Assembly: GCF_963676685.1 (NCBI RefSeq)
Contig: NC_092345.1
Location: 79,363,592-79,427,591 of the forward strand
Direction: 5' to 3'
Source: Mytilus edulis
Lineage: Eukaryota > Mollusca > Bivalvia > Mytilida > Mytilidae
Length of the DNA: 64,000 nucleotides
Shown here one piece after another: positions 1-12,456 of this stretch. A program made the position numbers and the translations under genes. Every line of letters begins with the position of its first letter. Positions within the stretch are counted from its first letter, which is position 1. The notes under the pieces were generated by a model. That model had not been told where the DNA came from and made no database searches. It worked only from the letters and a program-made list of their open reading frames with translations.

Positions 1-191
1 TGTAGTTTCAGGGGAGAAGATTTTTTAAAAGAATACTAAAATTTTAGAAAAATGGTTAGAAATTGACTATAAAGGACAATAACTCCTTAATGGGTCAACA
101 GACAATTTTGGTCATGTCGACTTATTTGTAGATCTTACTTTGCTGAACATTATTGCTGTTTACAGCTTATCTCTATCTATAATATGTATAA
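1..191 (+). other. 5' flank or 5' end of the retrotransposon
   Basis: Probably element leader or flanking DNA. The coding frame is closed by TAA at 189-191, immediately before the zinc finger. No promoter or target-site duplication could be recognised. Confidence 0.3.
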
Positions 192-3100
192 AATGTATGC
201 ATCTGTGGGAAAGTTTGCAAGAACCAACGAGGTCTGAAGATACATATGGGAAAGATGAAATGCAAGCCAAATCAGAGCATAACACAACGCACAGGGCAAC
301 CTGGTGAGACGGAGGAGGAGGTGGTTCAGGATACAAACCACAGCGACCACAGCCTCCATGTGTTATACAATGAAGAGGACAGCATGGAAGAGAGGAATCA
401 ACAGGAAAAGGAGGGCTTAGACAACAACAGACAGCCACAAGAGCCAAAAAGAACACCAGACACAAGTGAGAACATAAGAAGAAAGAAAGTAAAATGGCCC
501 AACAATAAAAGTAAAAGTGAATGGCAACAGTTTGATGAGGATGTGGATGCAATTTTGAACACAACATTGGCAGGTAACATAGACAGGAAGATAGAATCAA
601 TGACATCATGTATTTACAACATAGGTATGGACAGATTTGGTGCAGATGAGAAAGAGGTGGTGAGGCGAGAGGGTCAAAAGAACAGAAGAGAATCCAAAAT
701 AGCAAAGATGAGGAAAGACCTAAGGCAACTTAAGAAAAGATATAATCAGGCATCAGAGGATGAAAAACCAGCATTATCTGAGCTGAGGGACACCATCAGG
801 AAGAAACTCAAGATCACAAGGAGAGCAGAGAGAACTAGGAAAAGGAGGAAAAAGAGAGAGAAAGCAAGAGCTCAATTTACATCAGATCCTTTCCAATTTA
901 TATCAAGATTGTTGGGGAAGAAAGGATCAGGACAACTAAAAGCTAGTAAAGAGGAAGTAGAAGAATATTTAAGAGAAATGCACAGTGATCCAAAAAGGGA
1001 AGACGAACTCCCAGATATAGAACAACTTATACGCCCGGAGGATCCAGAGCAGGTTTTTGATGAATCACCACCAAAGTTGAAAGAGGTAGTAGATGTTATC
1101 AAGAAAGGAAGGGCAGCATCAGCACCAGGTCCAAATGGAGTACCATATAAGGTATACAAGAACTGTCAGAGAATTACAAGACGTCTATGGAAGTTAATAA
1201 GAGTCATCTGGAGAAGAGGTCGACTAGCAGAGAGTTGGCACAAGGCAGAAGGGTGCTTTATACCAAAGGAAGAGAAGTCAGAGACATTAAAACAGTTTAG
1301 AACAATCTTACTGTTAAATGTAGAAGGAAAGATATTTCTTGCTATTCTTGCTAAAAGGATGACAAACTACATGCTGAGCAACGAGTACATTGACATTGCA
1401 GTACAGAAAGGAGGGGTACCCGGTGTATCAGGCTGCATTGAACACACAAGGTATTATCACAGATAATCCGAGAAGCGAAAGATTCAAAGGGAGAGCTCGC
1501 AGTTGTCTGGCTGGATTTAGCGAATGCATATGGGACAGTACCACACAAGTTAGTTGAGTTGATGCTGGAGAGATACCATGTACCTGACGGTGTAAGAGAG
1601 CTGATAAGAGAGTACTTCAACCATCTGCAGCTGAGATTTACCGTTGGGTATTTTACAACATCATGGCAACGTTTAGAAGTGGGAATAGTGACAGGATGCA
1701 CGATATCTGTCATCCTTTTCTCCGCAGCAATGAATATGATTGTGAAGTCAGTAGAGAAGAAGAGCAGAGGTCCATGGATGAAGTCAGGAGTACGGCAACC
1801 ACCAGGAAGAGCATTCATGGATGATATGACAATAAGCACAAAGACAGTTATCGAAGCCAGGTGGACACTACAAGAGCTTGATAAGATGATCACCTGGGCA
1901 AGAATGAGAGTGAAGCCTAGCAAATCCAGAAGTTTGGTAGTGAAGAATGGTAAAGTCAAGGAGGAAAGGTTTAAAATAGGAGACGAAATAATACCAACAG
2001 TCTCAGAGAAGCCAGTTAAGTGTCTCGGAAAATGGTTCAACAACACCTTGTCAGATAAGTTGAATGTGGAAGATACATATAAGCAGTTGGACGACTGGTT
2101 AAAGGCAGTAGATAAGAGTGGACTACCAGGAAAGTACAAGGCATGGATTTACCAGCATGGGATATTGCCTCGGCTGCTGTGGCCACTTCTTGTGTATGAT
2201 GTACCAATGACAACGGTAGAGGGAATGGAAAGAATATCAAACAGTTACTTACGTAGATGGCTTGGAGTACCACGCAGTTTCAGCAGTGTGGGCCTATACA
2301 GTTTAGGAACCAAGTTACACCTACCACTCAAGTCAATCACTGAGGAATTCAAGGTGACCAAGGTTAGACAACATCTGACGTTAAAAAACAGCAGGGATGA
2401 GAAAGTACGATCAGCAAAAGTAGAAATAAGAACTGGAAGGAAGTGGTCAACAAAGAAGACGATAGAAGATGCTGAGTCACGATTAAAACACAGTGAGATA
2501 GTGGGCAGAGTTGCAGTTGGAAGACAGGGGCTGGATGTTACACCTACAGCAAAATGGAGAACAGCAACAGTGGAAGAAAAAAGACATCTGGTACAGAAAG
2601 AGGTACGATCAATGGAAGAAGAAAGTATAATGGTAAAGGCAGTGAGTATGAAGAAGCAGGGAAGCTGGTTAAACTGGGAGGGAGCAAGACAGCAGAAGTT
2701 AGGATGGAATGAGATCTGGAAGATGGAGCCACATAGGTTGCAATTTAAGCTGAAGTCAGTATATGATGTATTGCCAAGCCCAACAAATCTAGCAACATGG
2801 GGATTGATAGACGACCCAAAGTGTGTTCTTTGTGGTAAGCCAGCAAACTTGGAGCACATATTATCATCATGCTCGAGTGCTTTGAAAGACGGGAGGTATA
2901 CATGGCGACACGACAAGGTATTAGGGACACTAGCAGACACCCTAGAGAGAAACATCAGGAAGCCAAGGAAAAACAAGGAAGGACTTACTTTTGTCAATTT
3001 TGTTAAGGAAGGAGAGAAAGGTCAGAAGAAGAAGGTGGAAGGAAGTGGTTTATTAGTAACAGCAACTGATTGGCAAATGTTGGTAGATCTTAAACAGAAG

Positions 3101-3472
3101 TTACAATTCCCTCCACAGATTGCAGTAACAAACCAGAGACCTGACATCGTCATTTGGTCCGCCTCAACAAAACAGGCAATCCTGCTGGAACTAACTGTAC
3201 CATGGGAAGAAAGAATAGAAGATGCCTACGAAAGAAAGAGACTGAAGTTCCAAGATCTACTTGCAGAATGTAGAGACAATGGATGGCGGGGTTGGTTATT
3301 TCCAGTGGAAGTGGGAAGCAGAGGGTTTGTTGGACAGTCTATGTGGCGAGCATTGAGAGCACTTGGTATTGTTGGAGGGGAAAGAAGTAAACTGATAGGG
3401 AACTTGTGTAAAGAGGCAGAGACAGCATCAATGTGGTTATGGAGGAAAATGTCAGAACAGTGGAAGCAGTAA
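192..3472 (+). pseudogene. Non-LTR retrotransposon polyprotein with restriction-like endonuclease; one frameshift
   Basis: This is a single-ORF retrotransposon read in two frames. Frame 1 is open from 192, just after a TAA at 189-191, to 1466. Frame 2 continues from about 1454 to the TAA at 3470-3472, so one frameshift lies near 1450-1456. Domains in order: a CCHC zinc finger (about 198-263, CGKVCKNQRGLKIH) upstream of the first ATG at 246; a basic region; reverse transcriptase with APGPNGVPYK (near 1125), LDLANAYG (near 1520) and FMDDM (1814-1828, catalytic Asp pair); a C-x2-C-x7-H-x4-C zinc knuckle (2822-2872); and a restriction-like endonuclease region with RPD near 3140 and ELTVPWE near 3190. 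That order is typical of R2/Dong/NeSL-type elements; the exact clade is uncertain. The first ATG is probably not the native start, because the finger lies before it. Apart from the frameshift the ORF is intact, so the insertion looks fairly young. Confidence 0.85.
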
Positions 3473-3605
3473 AGTGTAGAGGCAGGGATGGATAGCCAAG
3501 TGGTTTCGGGCTGGGACTTGATCACCCCAGTCGGCGCACCTCTGGAGGTTGTAGTGGACAGCGCCGAAACAGCCGAGGAAGGAGGATTCACCTGAAGACG
3601 GAACC
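3473..3605 (+). other. 3' untranslated tail of the retrotransposon, with a tRNA A-box-like motif
   Basis: This GC-richer segment directly follows the stop codon. It contains TAGCCAAGTGG at 3493-3503, which matches the internal A box of tRNA genes, followed by a possible CTGGG/CCCAG hairpin. No convincing B box (GGTTCRANNCC) follows, only the degenerate GGTTGTAGT. GC content drops sharply after about 3605, so I place the element's 3' end there. No poly(A) tail was seen. Confidence 0.45.
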
Positions 3606-3679
3606 ACGCATCTTTCCAACAGGATGTATTAAGGTAATAATATTCAGGTTAATAAGCAAAAACTGAAAAATTTCCTTAA

Positions 3680-3925
3680 AATTACTAATTCAACCCAACA
3701 ACGGGTTGTCCGATTTGTCTGAAAATTTCAGGGCAGATAGATCTTGACCTAAAAGTTTATTTTACCCCCATGTCAGATTTGCTCTAAACGCTTTGGTTTT
3801 AGAGTTATAAGCCAAAATCTACATTTCACCCCTATTTTCTATTTTTAGCCATGGCGGCCATCTTGGTTGGTTGGCAGGTTCACGCCACACATTTTTTAAA
3901 CTTCGGGCCAGGTGAGCTAAAAAAG
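3680..3925. repeat. Dispersed repeat containing an ATGGCGGCCATCTTGG motif
   Basis: A moderately GC-rich block (ACGGGTTGTCCGATTTG through the palindrome-like ATGGCGGCCATCTTGGTTGG) that I recognise as a type of dispersed non-coding repeat common in bivalve DNA. No ORF. The remaining sequence to about 4260 is AT-rich with nothing recognisable. Confidence 0.4.
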
Positions 3926-4261
3926 GGGGAGCAGATGTCACATATTTCCAAAATCTTTGGCCACAAGTAGAATTTCAATCCTTTCTGGTGAAACCTTTAC
4001 TGAAATCGTTTTCATATATTTATCAAGAAATAAAAAAAAATGTCTTTCGTCTCATTTTTTGGTAAAATTGCGTCAAACAAATTGGGTAGAAAAAGTGGTT
4101 GTAAACACTTATATGTCTACATAAATTTCTAGCGCCATGACCGGTCTATCTATGAAAATGCAGACAGTCAAACAGAAAATAGCCAATAAAACATGTAAAA
4201 AAATACTCTTGATGTTCTCATGAACTATCTTTGAAGGCTAAATTACTACTCAGCTGTCTAA

Positions 4262-4990
4262 AATTTTATTTCATTACACAATATATATATAGCTTTCATA
4301 TTAGGAAAATCCATATATGTTATCTTGTTTGTTACACGGGTATTACATTAGACTAAGTCTGTATTGTTGAATACACACATACGTTACACTAGAATATCGT
4401 GATTGAAACACGCATATTCCACTAGTATATCTTGTTGTTAAACGGATATTACACTAGTCCAACTTGTTTATTTCACGTATATCATGTTTTCCATGATCTC
4501 GTTTGTTACACAGATATTCACTCAAAGCCTATCTTGCTTGCTGAACGAATTTTTCACTAGTACATTGTGTTTGTTACACGCATATTGCACTAGTATATCT
4601 TGGGGTTTTTTTAAACGGTAATTGCACTAGTATATCTTGTTTATTACACGTATGTCAAATTTGTCCATCTTGTTTGTTACACAGGTATTACTCCAGCCAA
4701 TCTTGCTTGCTGAACGAATTTATCACTAGTACATCGTGTATGTTACAATTTAATGAATCTTGATTTTATTCTGATATTACACTAGTCTATCTTGTTTATT
4801 ACAGCAGTTGATCTTCTCTATACACGGATATTGCACCATCTATCTGTTTTGTTACAGGGATGTTACACTAGTCTATCTTGTTTATTACACTAGTCTATCT
4901 TGTTCTTCATACACGGATATTGCACCATCTATCTGTTTTGTTACAGGGATATTACACTAGTCTATCTTGTTTGTTACATGAATATATAAT
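4262..4990. repeat. Degenerate tandem satellite, unit about 40 bp
   Basis: Imperfect repeats of TTACACTAGTCTATCTTG followed by TTTGTTACACGGATA, about 16-18 units. The units differ by substitutions and small indels, which points to an old array. It is non-coding; the short ORF across 4878-5105 is a by-product. Confidence 0.75.
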
Positions 4991-5553
4991 GAACTTGTCA
5001 TTAGTGTTGGTTTCACGAATATATCAGAATAGTCCATTTCTTAGTTTTGTATATTTTTTTCAAATTCGGACTATGTTAGACATTGAAGGTAGTTCAGGGG
5101 TATAAAAATGACAGAATTTTCGTACACTTTGTGAAATTGAATTTTGTTGCATGGTAGTTGAAACAATGCACAACAAATGTAATCCAAGGCTGAACGTGTA
5201 AGGACTTTATAGTCATTCAATGTATTTAATGTCAGACCAAACTCGGATTTATCTACTCACCTAATGACCTATGCCACTAGATAGGATAATATCGATTCAT
5301 AATCGGCAAGATTTTTTAAAAGCTTAAACTTGTTAAAAACAAACATTTCGATCGATTTATTGTGGTTTACTTCCCTTTCATGAAATGCATTCATGCATTA
5401 CAATACCTGTATTTTAACACTATTTTAACAGTATAACTTGTTACAGGTCTGGATAATTGTTATATAAAATTTTAGTTTAACCAGGTACGTTTTTAAATCT
5501 TTTTTTTTCATAACATAACCATATATATTGAACCATTAATGTATACATTATAA

Positions 5554-5637
5554 CTGAGACTACCATAACACACTGTGTTATAGTAGTCTCAGATTATAAC
5601 CAAGGTGTGTTATAGTAGTCTCAGATTATAACCAAGG
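5554..5637. repeat. Hairpin with a duplicated arm
   Basis: CTGAGACTACCATAACACAC is followed at once by its near-perfect reverse complement (TGTGTTATAGTAGTCTCAG), and that right arm plus ATTATAACCAAG is then tandemly duplicated (31-bp unit, two copies). The transcript would form a stable stem. Function unknown; possibly the remnant of a small inverted-repeat element. Confidence 0.6.
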
Positions 5638-5728
5638 ATTCGAAAATCTTAGAAGTTTTTATTTCAACAAAGCATAACTCAATATTAAAACGCTCTCGTA
5701 ATACGTTAATACGATCATATAAAAAAAG

Positions 5729-5822
5729 AAGATGTGGTATGATTGCCAATGAGACAACTATCCACAAAAGATCAAAATGACACAGACATTAACAACTATA
5801 GGTCACCGTACGGCCTTTGTAC
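5729..5822 (+). repeat. Dispersed repeat family A, truncated copy
   Basis: Begins GATGTGGTATGATTGCCAAT and runs to GTCACCGTACGGCCTTTGT. It matches the many other copies in this window (16.8, 46.3, 50.5, 54.0, 58.0, 61-63 kb). Non-coding. Confidence 0.75.
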
Positions 5823-8500
5823 ATTCTCTTCTTCTTTTACTATTAGTTTCTGGCGATCCTTCAAATATTGAAGATTATACCCAAAAATAAACTACTAACT
5901 ATTTTCAACGGTATTGTGAGATCAAATTTGTACAATTTATCGCTTTTGTTTCGACAGAATGTACATATCATATATGGACCTATCAATCTAAAATAAATAC
6001 AGTTCCGAGGGACCAGTCCCATAAAGAAATACAAATGTATCCATAAAAGTAGTTGACCAAAACGTTTGCCTTTCATCTTAAAATTCTATCTGTGCTTTGA
6101 AATATTTTTCCTGTTTTTCACTCCAAAATTCATACTATATTTTTATACACAGTTCTCATATTTCAATTGGGTAAGTGGTCGTGAACCGTTTCGAATTTAG
6201 ATGTTATCTTTAAATAGAAAAAAAACTAACACTGGAAAAATGAATCGTCATTAGGAAACTTTTTTAGGTTTAGGATTTTAGCAGGTTGTATTTAACCTGT
6301 AAAATTAGAACGTCATTAATTTTGTTCTTGTTTGTTCAGAATTACAGTGTATAACTAACAATGTCATTAATTTTGGTTATATATTTAGCCTGAGGTTTTT
6401 AAATTATATACATGTATTTATAATCTTCCTCATCGACTCTACCATTAAAACTAGCTATAGTTGTCGATCAATGTGAAAGAATTGTGGTCAATTCCCCTTG
6501 GCCTTTTATTTGTTAAATACAATGTCAACACCAGCTACTTAAAAAGCTACTGGATTGTGAAAATAAAGGAATACATTTTAAAAATCAATTAAATTTTTCA
6601 ATATTGAATATAAATGCAATACTACGCAATATTTAGCTTTTAAAGGTTGGTTTAATTCATATTTGGAAAATAATATCAGAACGTTTGCAATGTTTTAAGG
6701 TATGGGCAGGTCATGGCGGCTATGATGTCGTCCTTTCCCTTCCCTTCTCTCCTGTTTACTGTACTAAATGACGCGAACAATTGACAAGTTAGTCCCACCT
6801 TCTAATTCACAATTTCCTTTATTTCATATCCCTGCAAAGTCAAAAAGATGATACATATAAAATAATCCTTAGGAAGGGCCCAAGGTGTAATCATCATAAA
6901 AATGGGGAAATTAACAATGGGGAAAGGAATTCGTCTCGATTGTCGTAAATTCTTGTATATGTATTTATTTAAAGGAAAAGAATGTAAAATATTTATAAGT
7001 GAAACGAGACAGCTTATCACTCTGGTTCAAACTTACATTTGAGATTCTAATAGACGCGATAAATAATATAATAATTCAGCATGGAATACTTTTATTACGA
7101 ATGGACTATTCAGTGTAAAGTCTGATTTACTATACCAATGTTACAAACAAGTGTAAGAGAATGATATGTGCCCAAAGCTCACAGATCTCTTGATTTGTTT
7201 TAATCGATAATTCGTTTCATTGTCACTTCAATGTTTATAATTAATTAATGACATCCCTTTGGCATTTCATTAAGGGATTAGTCTAAGTGATGTAAAGACT
7301 TGTCTAACTTGAAATTTAAAAATTTAAATACATTGTGTTTTAGACATTTGGTGACACAACGGTGCAACATAATGGACGAACTTTTATAAGTTTATTAATT
7401 GTGAGTATGAATTTAAATTGTGTAATGTTTGAGGGAGAAATTATATTCTTCTTTAGTAATAGTTCAATTAATATATACATTAATATTATGAGTTACTAAC
7501 TTGTATAGCACTCTTGATGTCAAACACAATGACTGTTCTTTTAATAAACTAAAATTTAAATGATAAAATAAAAAATTTTGATATGAATTTCCAAGAGTTT
7601 ATATGATTTCCTTGGAAACGACTATTCTTACTAACTACAGATACAGTAATCTTAGTTTTGGTAAGCGTTTTAGCTTAAAATTATGGTTATATCTATTTTT
7701 TAAAGGTTGTTTTTTTTTTTGCATTGCTTTGACATTGCTTTTTTATACTTTTGAAGTTCTTCTTATTCCCATACCATGGACGGCACAAATTTTACTGCAT
7801 CAGTAAACTTAAAACTTAATAAATAAACCGTTCAAGCTGTCATTATGAATGTGCTTCGTGACAGTTTTAATTCATATATAGAAATTCTTTGTTTCGAATT
7901 GTATATAGACCTAAACAATATGATAATCCCTAACTAAAACAGGATTAACATTCATTCTTCACTATTACAGAAACACAAAATCCTGCAATTTCGCGCGCGG
8001 ATTTCATTGATCGAAATCTCTATTTTCTAAGAAAATAGTTATAAATTTTCTATGTCACTAATTAGATAATTAGTTACGGATCGAAACATGTCACTCAATG
8101 TCTAAACTGATAATTTCAAAATAACACATCAAAACATGATAATTAAAATGCATTGATATGAAATGTAAATAAAAGTCAAAAAATAAACCAAAATCATAGT
8201 CAATGTTTTGAATTTTAAGGAAGAGTCAAAATTAACATGAGAATATTCACACAAACACAACCAAGGTAAGACAATCTCTGCTTTATAACATATTTTAACT
8301 ATTCCTTATAAATAAAGTTTTGTGTTTCCTGTTTATTTGAGAAACCATAATCTTGAGATATTTTTTGCACACACAAAGTCCATTTTATCTGCTTATTATG
8401 GCGAGCTTTCATTTGACGAGAAAGTTGATATAATATGTAGGATATTTTAACAATATCCTATTATATTGTCATTTATGCCAGAAGCTTTTGTATATTGTAA
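5823..8500. other. Intergenic AT-rich DNA without recognisable genes
   Basis: The open frames here (for example at 5861-6076, 6802-7020 and 7603-7806) are short, have low-complexity AT-driven composition and no domains or supporting splice signals. No RNA gene or element boundaries were recognised. Confidence 0.6.
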
Positions 8501-8504
8501 TTCA

Positions 8505-9362
8505 ATTCAATGTTTTATTAAAGTTTCATCTCTCAGCAAGTACAATCAATCTTTATATATTGTAAAATAACACTAGATAAAATGAGAGCCATTCTATACA
8601 GAATTATAAGAGACTATTAAAAAGGTATAAATATAATCCAATAAACAATAAGAAATAAAATACTATTTACAATATATGTAATTTCTACGCCTTTTTAAAA
8701 TCAAATGACAGGTTTTGGCAAAACCAGGTATCATATTCATATCTGAGAATAAAAACACTAACTTTTGGTTATCATCTAAAATATTAAAAGTTTCATTAAA
8801 AGTTTCAGCAACATAATATAAATGGTTTCTAAAATCGTCATAAAGAGGACATCTTAATAAAACATGCGCTTCATCTTCAATAAAAACGTCACATGTATAT
8901 GGCACAGTCTGGTTTTTTTCCTCCATATCTCCCTGTTTCTATCCTTAGGGGAACAATACCACATCTAAATTTGGCGAGAGCACTTCTGTGACTGAATGGT
9001 GATCAATGGTAGATCTATTTTGCAGTATTCCTCTGGTTCAATTATTTTTTATTTTAAAACAATCTGTACGTTCGTAGCTTATTGCCACCTCTACCCGATA
9101 TAGATTTATCAGAATGTAAAACAGCATGCCAATAATCGACATGTTTTTCGTGTAATTTTGACATAAACAGTTTTACAACAAAGTTAGTGTCCATATTTTC
9201 AGGACACGATAAATGACTTAAATTTAGTTCACAGAAGATTTTCCTTTCTAAAATATTCCAGTTTTTAACACACTTATGCTTAATACTCATACTACCAGCC
9301 CACTTGTGAACGTTTGCATTTAACCGATTTGAGCTCGTGTAATTAAATCTACACCACAAACG
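8505..9362 (-). pseudogene. LINE reverse-transcriptase C-terminal fragment, decayed
   Basis: On the minus strand the 9054-9359 frame ends with GNKLRTYRLF. A second stretch (about 8925-9000) reads ALAKFRCGIVPLRIETGRY, and the 8663-8926 frame carries a CDVFIEDEAHVLLRCPLY zinc-knuckle-like tail. These are in different frames with stops between them. The motif order is that of the C-terminal region of many invertebrate LINEs (jockey/CR1-like). The 3' end lies near 8505, where GAATT-type repeats follow a TTTATTAAAG-like tail on the plus strand. The element is 5'-truncated and dead. Confidence 0.65.
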
Positions 9363-11280
9363 AATAATACTTTTCCACTGCTTATGAAAATGTATTATAA
9401 TCCATTATCTAAAACTTAATCATAGTGTTTAGAAAAATCGCAAAAAAACAAAACAAAGCAACCTCTCTCCTTTTCCAGCATTGTAAATTTCTATTAATTG
9501 ATGAAAAACTGAGCATCGATTGATTCTCATATTTAAATTTCTTTTAGAGTTACGTTCAATGAACCTTTATACTGACTTGTGTTCGATATTGATTTATTAT
9601 TGGAAGGTGGTACATCCATGATCTCCATGTTTGATTTGCAATATACATTTGTACTAGCTTTAGTCTCTGGGCATGGATACTGGCACTGTTGCAGTATGTC
9701 ATTGAAGACTATTTTGTGGAACTGCAATATTTTCGGGACAAACGAGAAGGTATGATCAAAAACCATTTGTTGGTCTCTGATATTGCAAAAGTAGTAAAAT
9801 AACTCTCAAGTCTTTTAAGAAAAATTATGTTAATTTTATTGATAATTGAACAGGTATAAAATAATGTCTAATAATAACCGTCCGACTTACAGTCAGGATT
9901 CTACTTCGTCAAAGTTATCTCCCCATTACGCCAGTTCATTTTCACAATCGTAGAAATGGAAGCCATTGTAGTGATGACGCGCTGCCAATTTCGCTCTCGG
10001 AAACCGATAAATTTATCCACATTGCACCATTACGATCCTTACATGTCAGTTATATTTTAAAAGACAAATGCATCAACTAGCTAATGAGCATCAGTTAATG
10101 ATTTTGTCTGCATTGATTCAACTTAAAACTATTGTCTGATCGGTTGTCAGGTGGAATTTTCGAAAATTCAAAAACATCTAAAAAACATTCTTATTAAATA
10201 TTTCGTGGAAGGGCAGACTAGATTTATTTAGTGGTTGAAGACTATAAACCCTACTTATCACACACAAAAAATTATAATTTTTCGAAGATATGCATTTTCA
10301 TCATCCAACTTGAAAGCTGTCGTCAAGTACTTTCAGTAAAAAAAATATTCAAACACACCTACTCTGTTTTTGTGATTCATTAGATAGGCATTTCACTTGA
10401 CCCATATATTTCATCTTTTAGTACTGTGATTTTTTAATGTTATAAAGTCAACCTGTAGCTTTGATATATAAAAATGATAGAATCTGAAGCGAGACGATGT
10501 GTGAAATATTCTTGCTTTGTACGATATCAAGACAAAATATTCAACTCAAACACGCCATAACATAAAAAGGTGCACTCGATTCTCTCTCTTCGATACAATT
10601 TTTGCCCATTTTTTTTGAAATTTTTTCTTGAGTCAAATAATGGAAGGGCAGACACGAAAATTACTGAACTAATAGGTTGATATGTTTTCCGTCCGTGGCA
10701 AAAAAATAAATAAAAATCGGAGGTTATGCATTTTCTACATCAAACTTGAAAGATACCCATGTCGTCGACTTGATATCTAATTGTTCTGCTTAACTATGTA
10801 CTAGATAAAAATAAAACACTTCGTAATTGAGAAGAAAATTGTAATTTTGTTTGTTTCTATTAACTTTTAAAATTTTTGTCACTATAGTAAACATTACAGT
10901 AAGCATTTATCGCCTTCTCTCACAAAGAGCTTCGATTCTTTTGTTCTATTTCAACCGGGTTTCCGACTGCTTAGATCATCAAAACGTAGGAGGTTTAACA
11001 CCCACATAGCTTAAAATCGAAACACATTAGCACAGAATAGTCATTTGGGATATACATATGTTAAATTTAACATATTTGGCACGTTAATAATTTGGATGAA
11101 ATAGATACGAACCAACGCCTTTAGTTATACAAAAACAGACATTGGGCACACGTTATCATTTTTGTGAAATATATCTTGTAGCCAATCATATTTTTAGATA
11201 AAGCATTGGCAGCATATAATGATATTTTGATGACAAAAGCCCAACATAAAACTGTTTAGCTATTTTGTAGCTATTCCTCC
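9363..11280. other. Gene-free stretch with an old internal duplication
   Basis: No gene was found. Two diverged blocks, about 10195-10360 and 10640-10810, both contain GGAAGGGCAGAC followed by a similar run with ATGCATTTTC and CAACTTGAAAG. This suggests an ancient duplication offset by about 440 bp. The rest is AT-rich and unassigned. Confidence 0.4.
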
Positions 11281-11630
11281 TGTCATCTTGAGTGCGCCGT
11301 CCGTTCGATTGCTTTCCACGAAAATCATCTCTGGTCATACCGAACAACCCTCTTTATTCAATGACTTCAATGTTTGCCCTCCTCATCCCGGTAGACTAAC
11401 CTTACAGAATCCATCGAAAAGATTTGTTTACGTGACCCGGATATCCGGAAAGTTGTTTACCTCATTATTTATTCGGCATCACTGATAAATCTGTTTATTT
11501 TAATTTCAGAAATGACAAAAAAATCAAGTCAGCTAATGATGTAAAAGTGTCCTGGCGAAGGTGATGCCAAGTATAGAACATCGAAATTTGCAGGGTGATA
11601 ATTTCTTAACCAAGATTTACTATTAAGTAA
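11281..11630 (+). promoter_or_regulatory. Possible promoter / 5' UTR region of the DUF268 gene
   Basis: This is a patch of higher GC than its surroundings, with a CCGGATATCCGG palindrome and GTGACCC/ACGTGACC motifs. It lies about 0.8-1.2 kb upstream of a spliced exon. A donor-like TAA|GTAAGTATG occurs at about 11627 and could pair with the acceptor at 12437-12438 to splice a 5' UTR. No transcript evidence is available, so this is tentative. Confidence 0.25.
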
Positions 11631-12456
11631 GTATGCACTGTACATTCTATAGTAGTAACAGTTTTAATATATAATTATTATTTTTTAAATGCACTTAAAA
11701 TCACAACAGAAGAAACAAATAACAGAACAAAAATGTATAGCAAATAATAATAATTAGACTTAAATATTCGAATTCTAGTAAATTTAAGCAACGTGCTAAT
11801 TTTGTCCCTGATTTGACACTGAAGTTGTTTGAAGTTGTTTGAAGTAATTTAATATTAAATATAAACATTTGAATGGGTTTTTTCTTCAAAATTCCATATA
11901 GACAAGACATATTTATGCGATTAGTCTTTATGAAAAGTAAAAAAAAATATTCTCCATTTTATAGACCTTTTTTATCATCAATTGTAGTGAATGCTGTATG
12001 TTTAATAAGTTTTATAACAGAAAGAAAATATTGTGACAGGAAATAAGTCCAAATAAGCTGTAATAAATATTCTAAGTGAGAAAGTAAAAGACAATGGAAC
12101 TTTAAACCCTATAGGAAGCAATTTCCGGCACGTTTTAGAACACTCAGAAAATGCTATACGGAGTGTTTTGTAAAAGCATACCGTCTCCTGATTTAAAGTA
12201 TTTTTTAGTAAATACGGCTAAGAAAGATATCCCCTCCTATAGTAGCTAGCCACGGACTCGAGTGTTCCCTTGCGCATCTATACCTTGTTTTCAGAAAACT
12301 TGTAAAGAATGAGTTTTTAAAAGATAATACACTGAAAGATAACATCACATGTTTCTATAGTTTATAAATTAGTAGAGACATGAACATTTTACCAAAATGC
12401 ATATTTATGCCAATTGATAATTATCTAATATTTTTCAGGAATAAACTTCGAAGAAA

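Noticed and set aside
6802-7020. Minus-strand text RRIPFPIVNFP resembling the PIVNFPF segment of the Penelope-like reverse transcriptase
   Set aside because: The match is under ten residues and nothing around it aligns; it could be chance or a very old relic.
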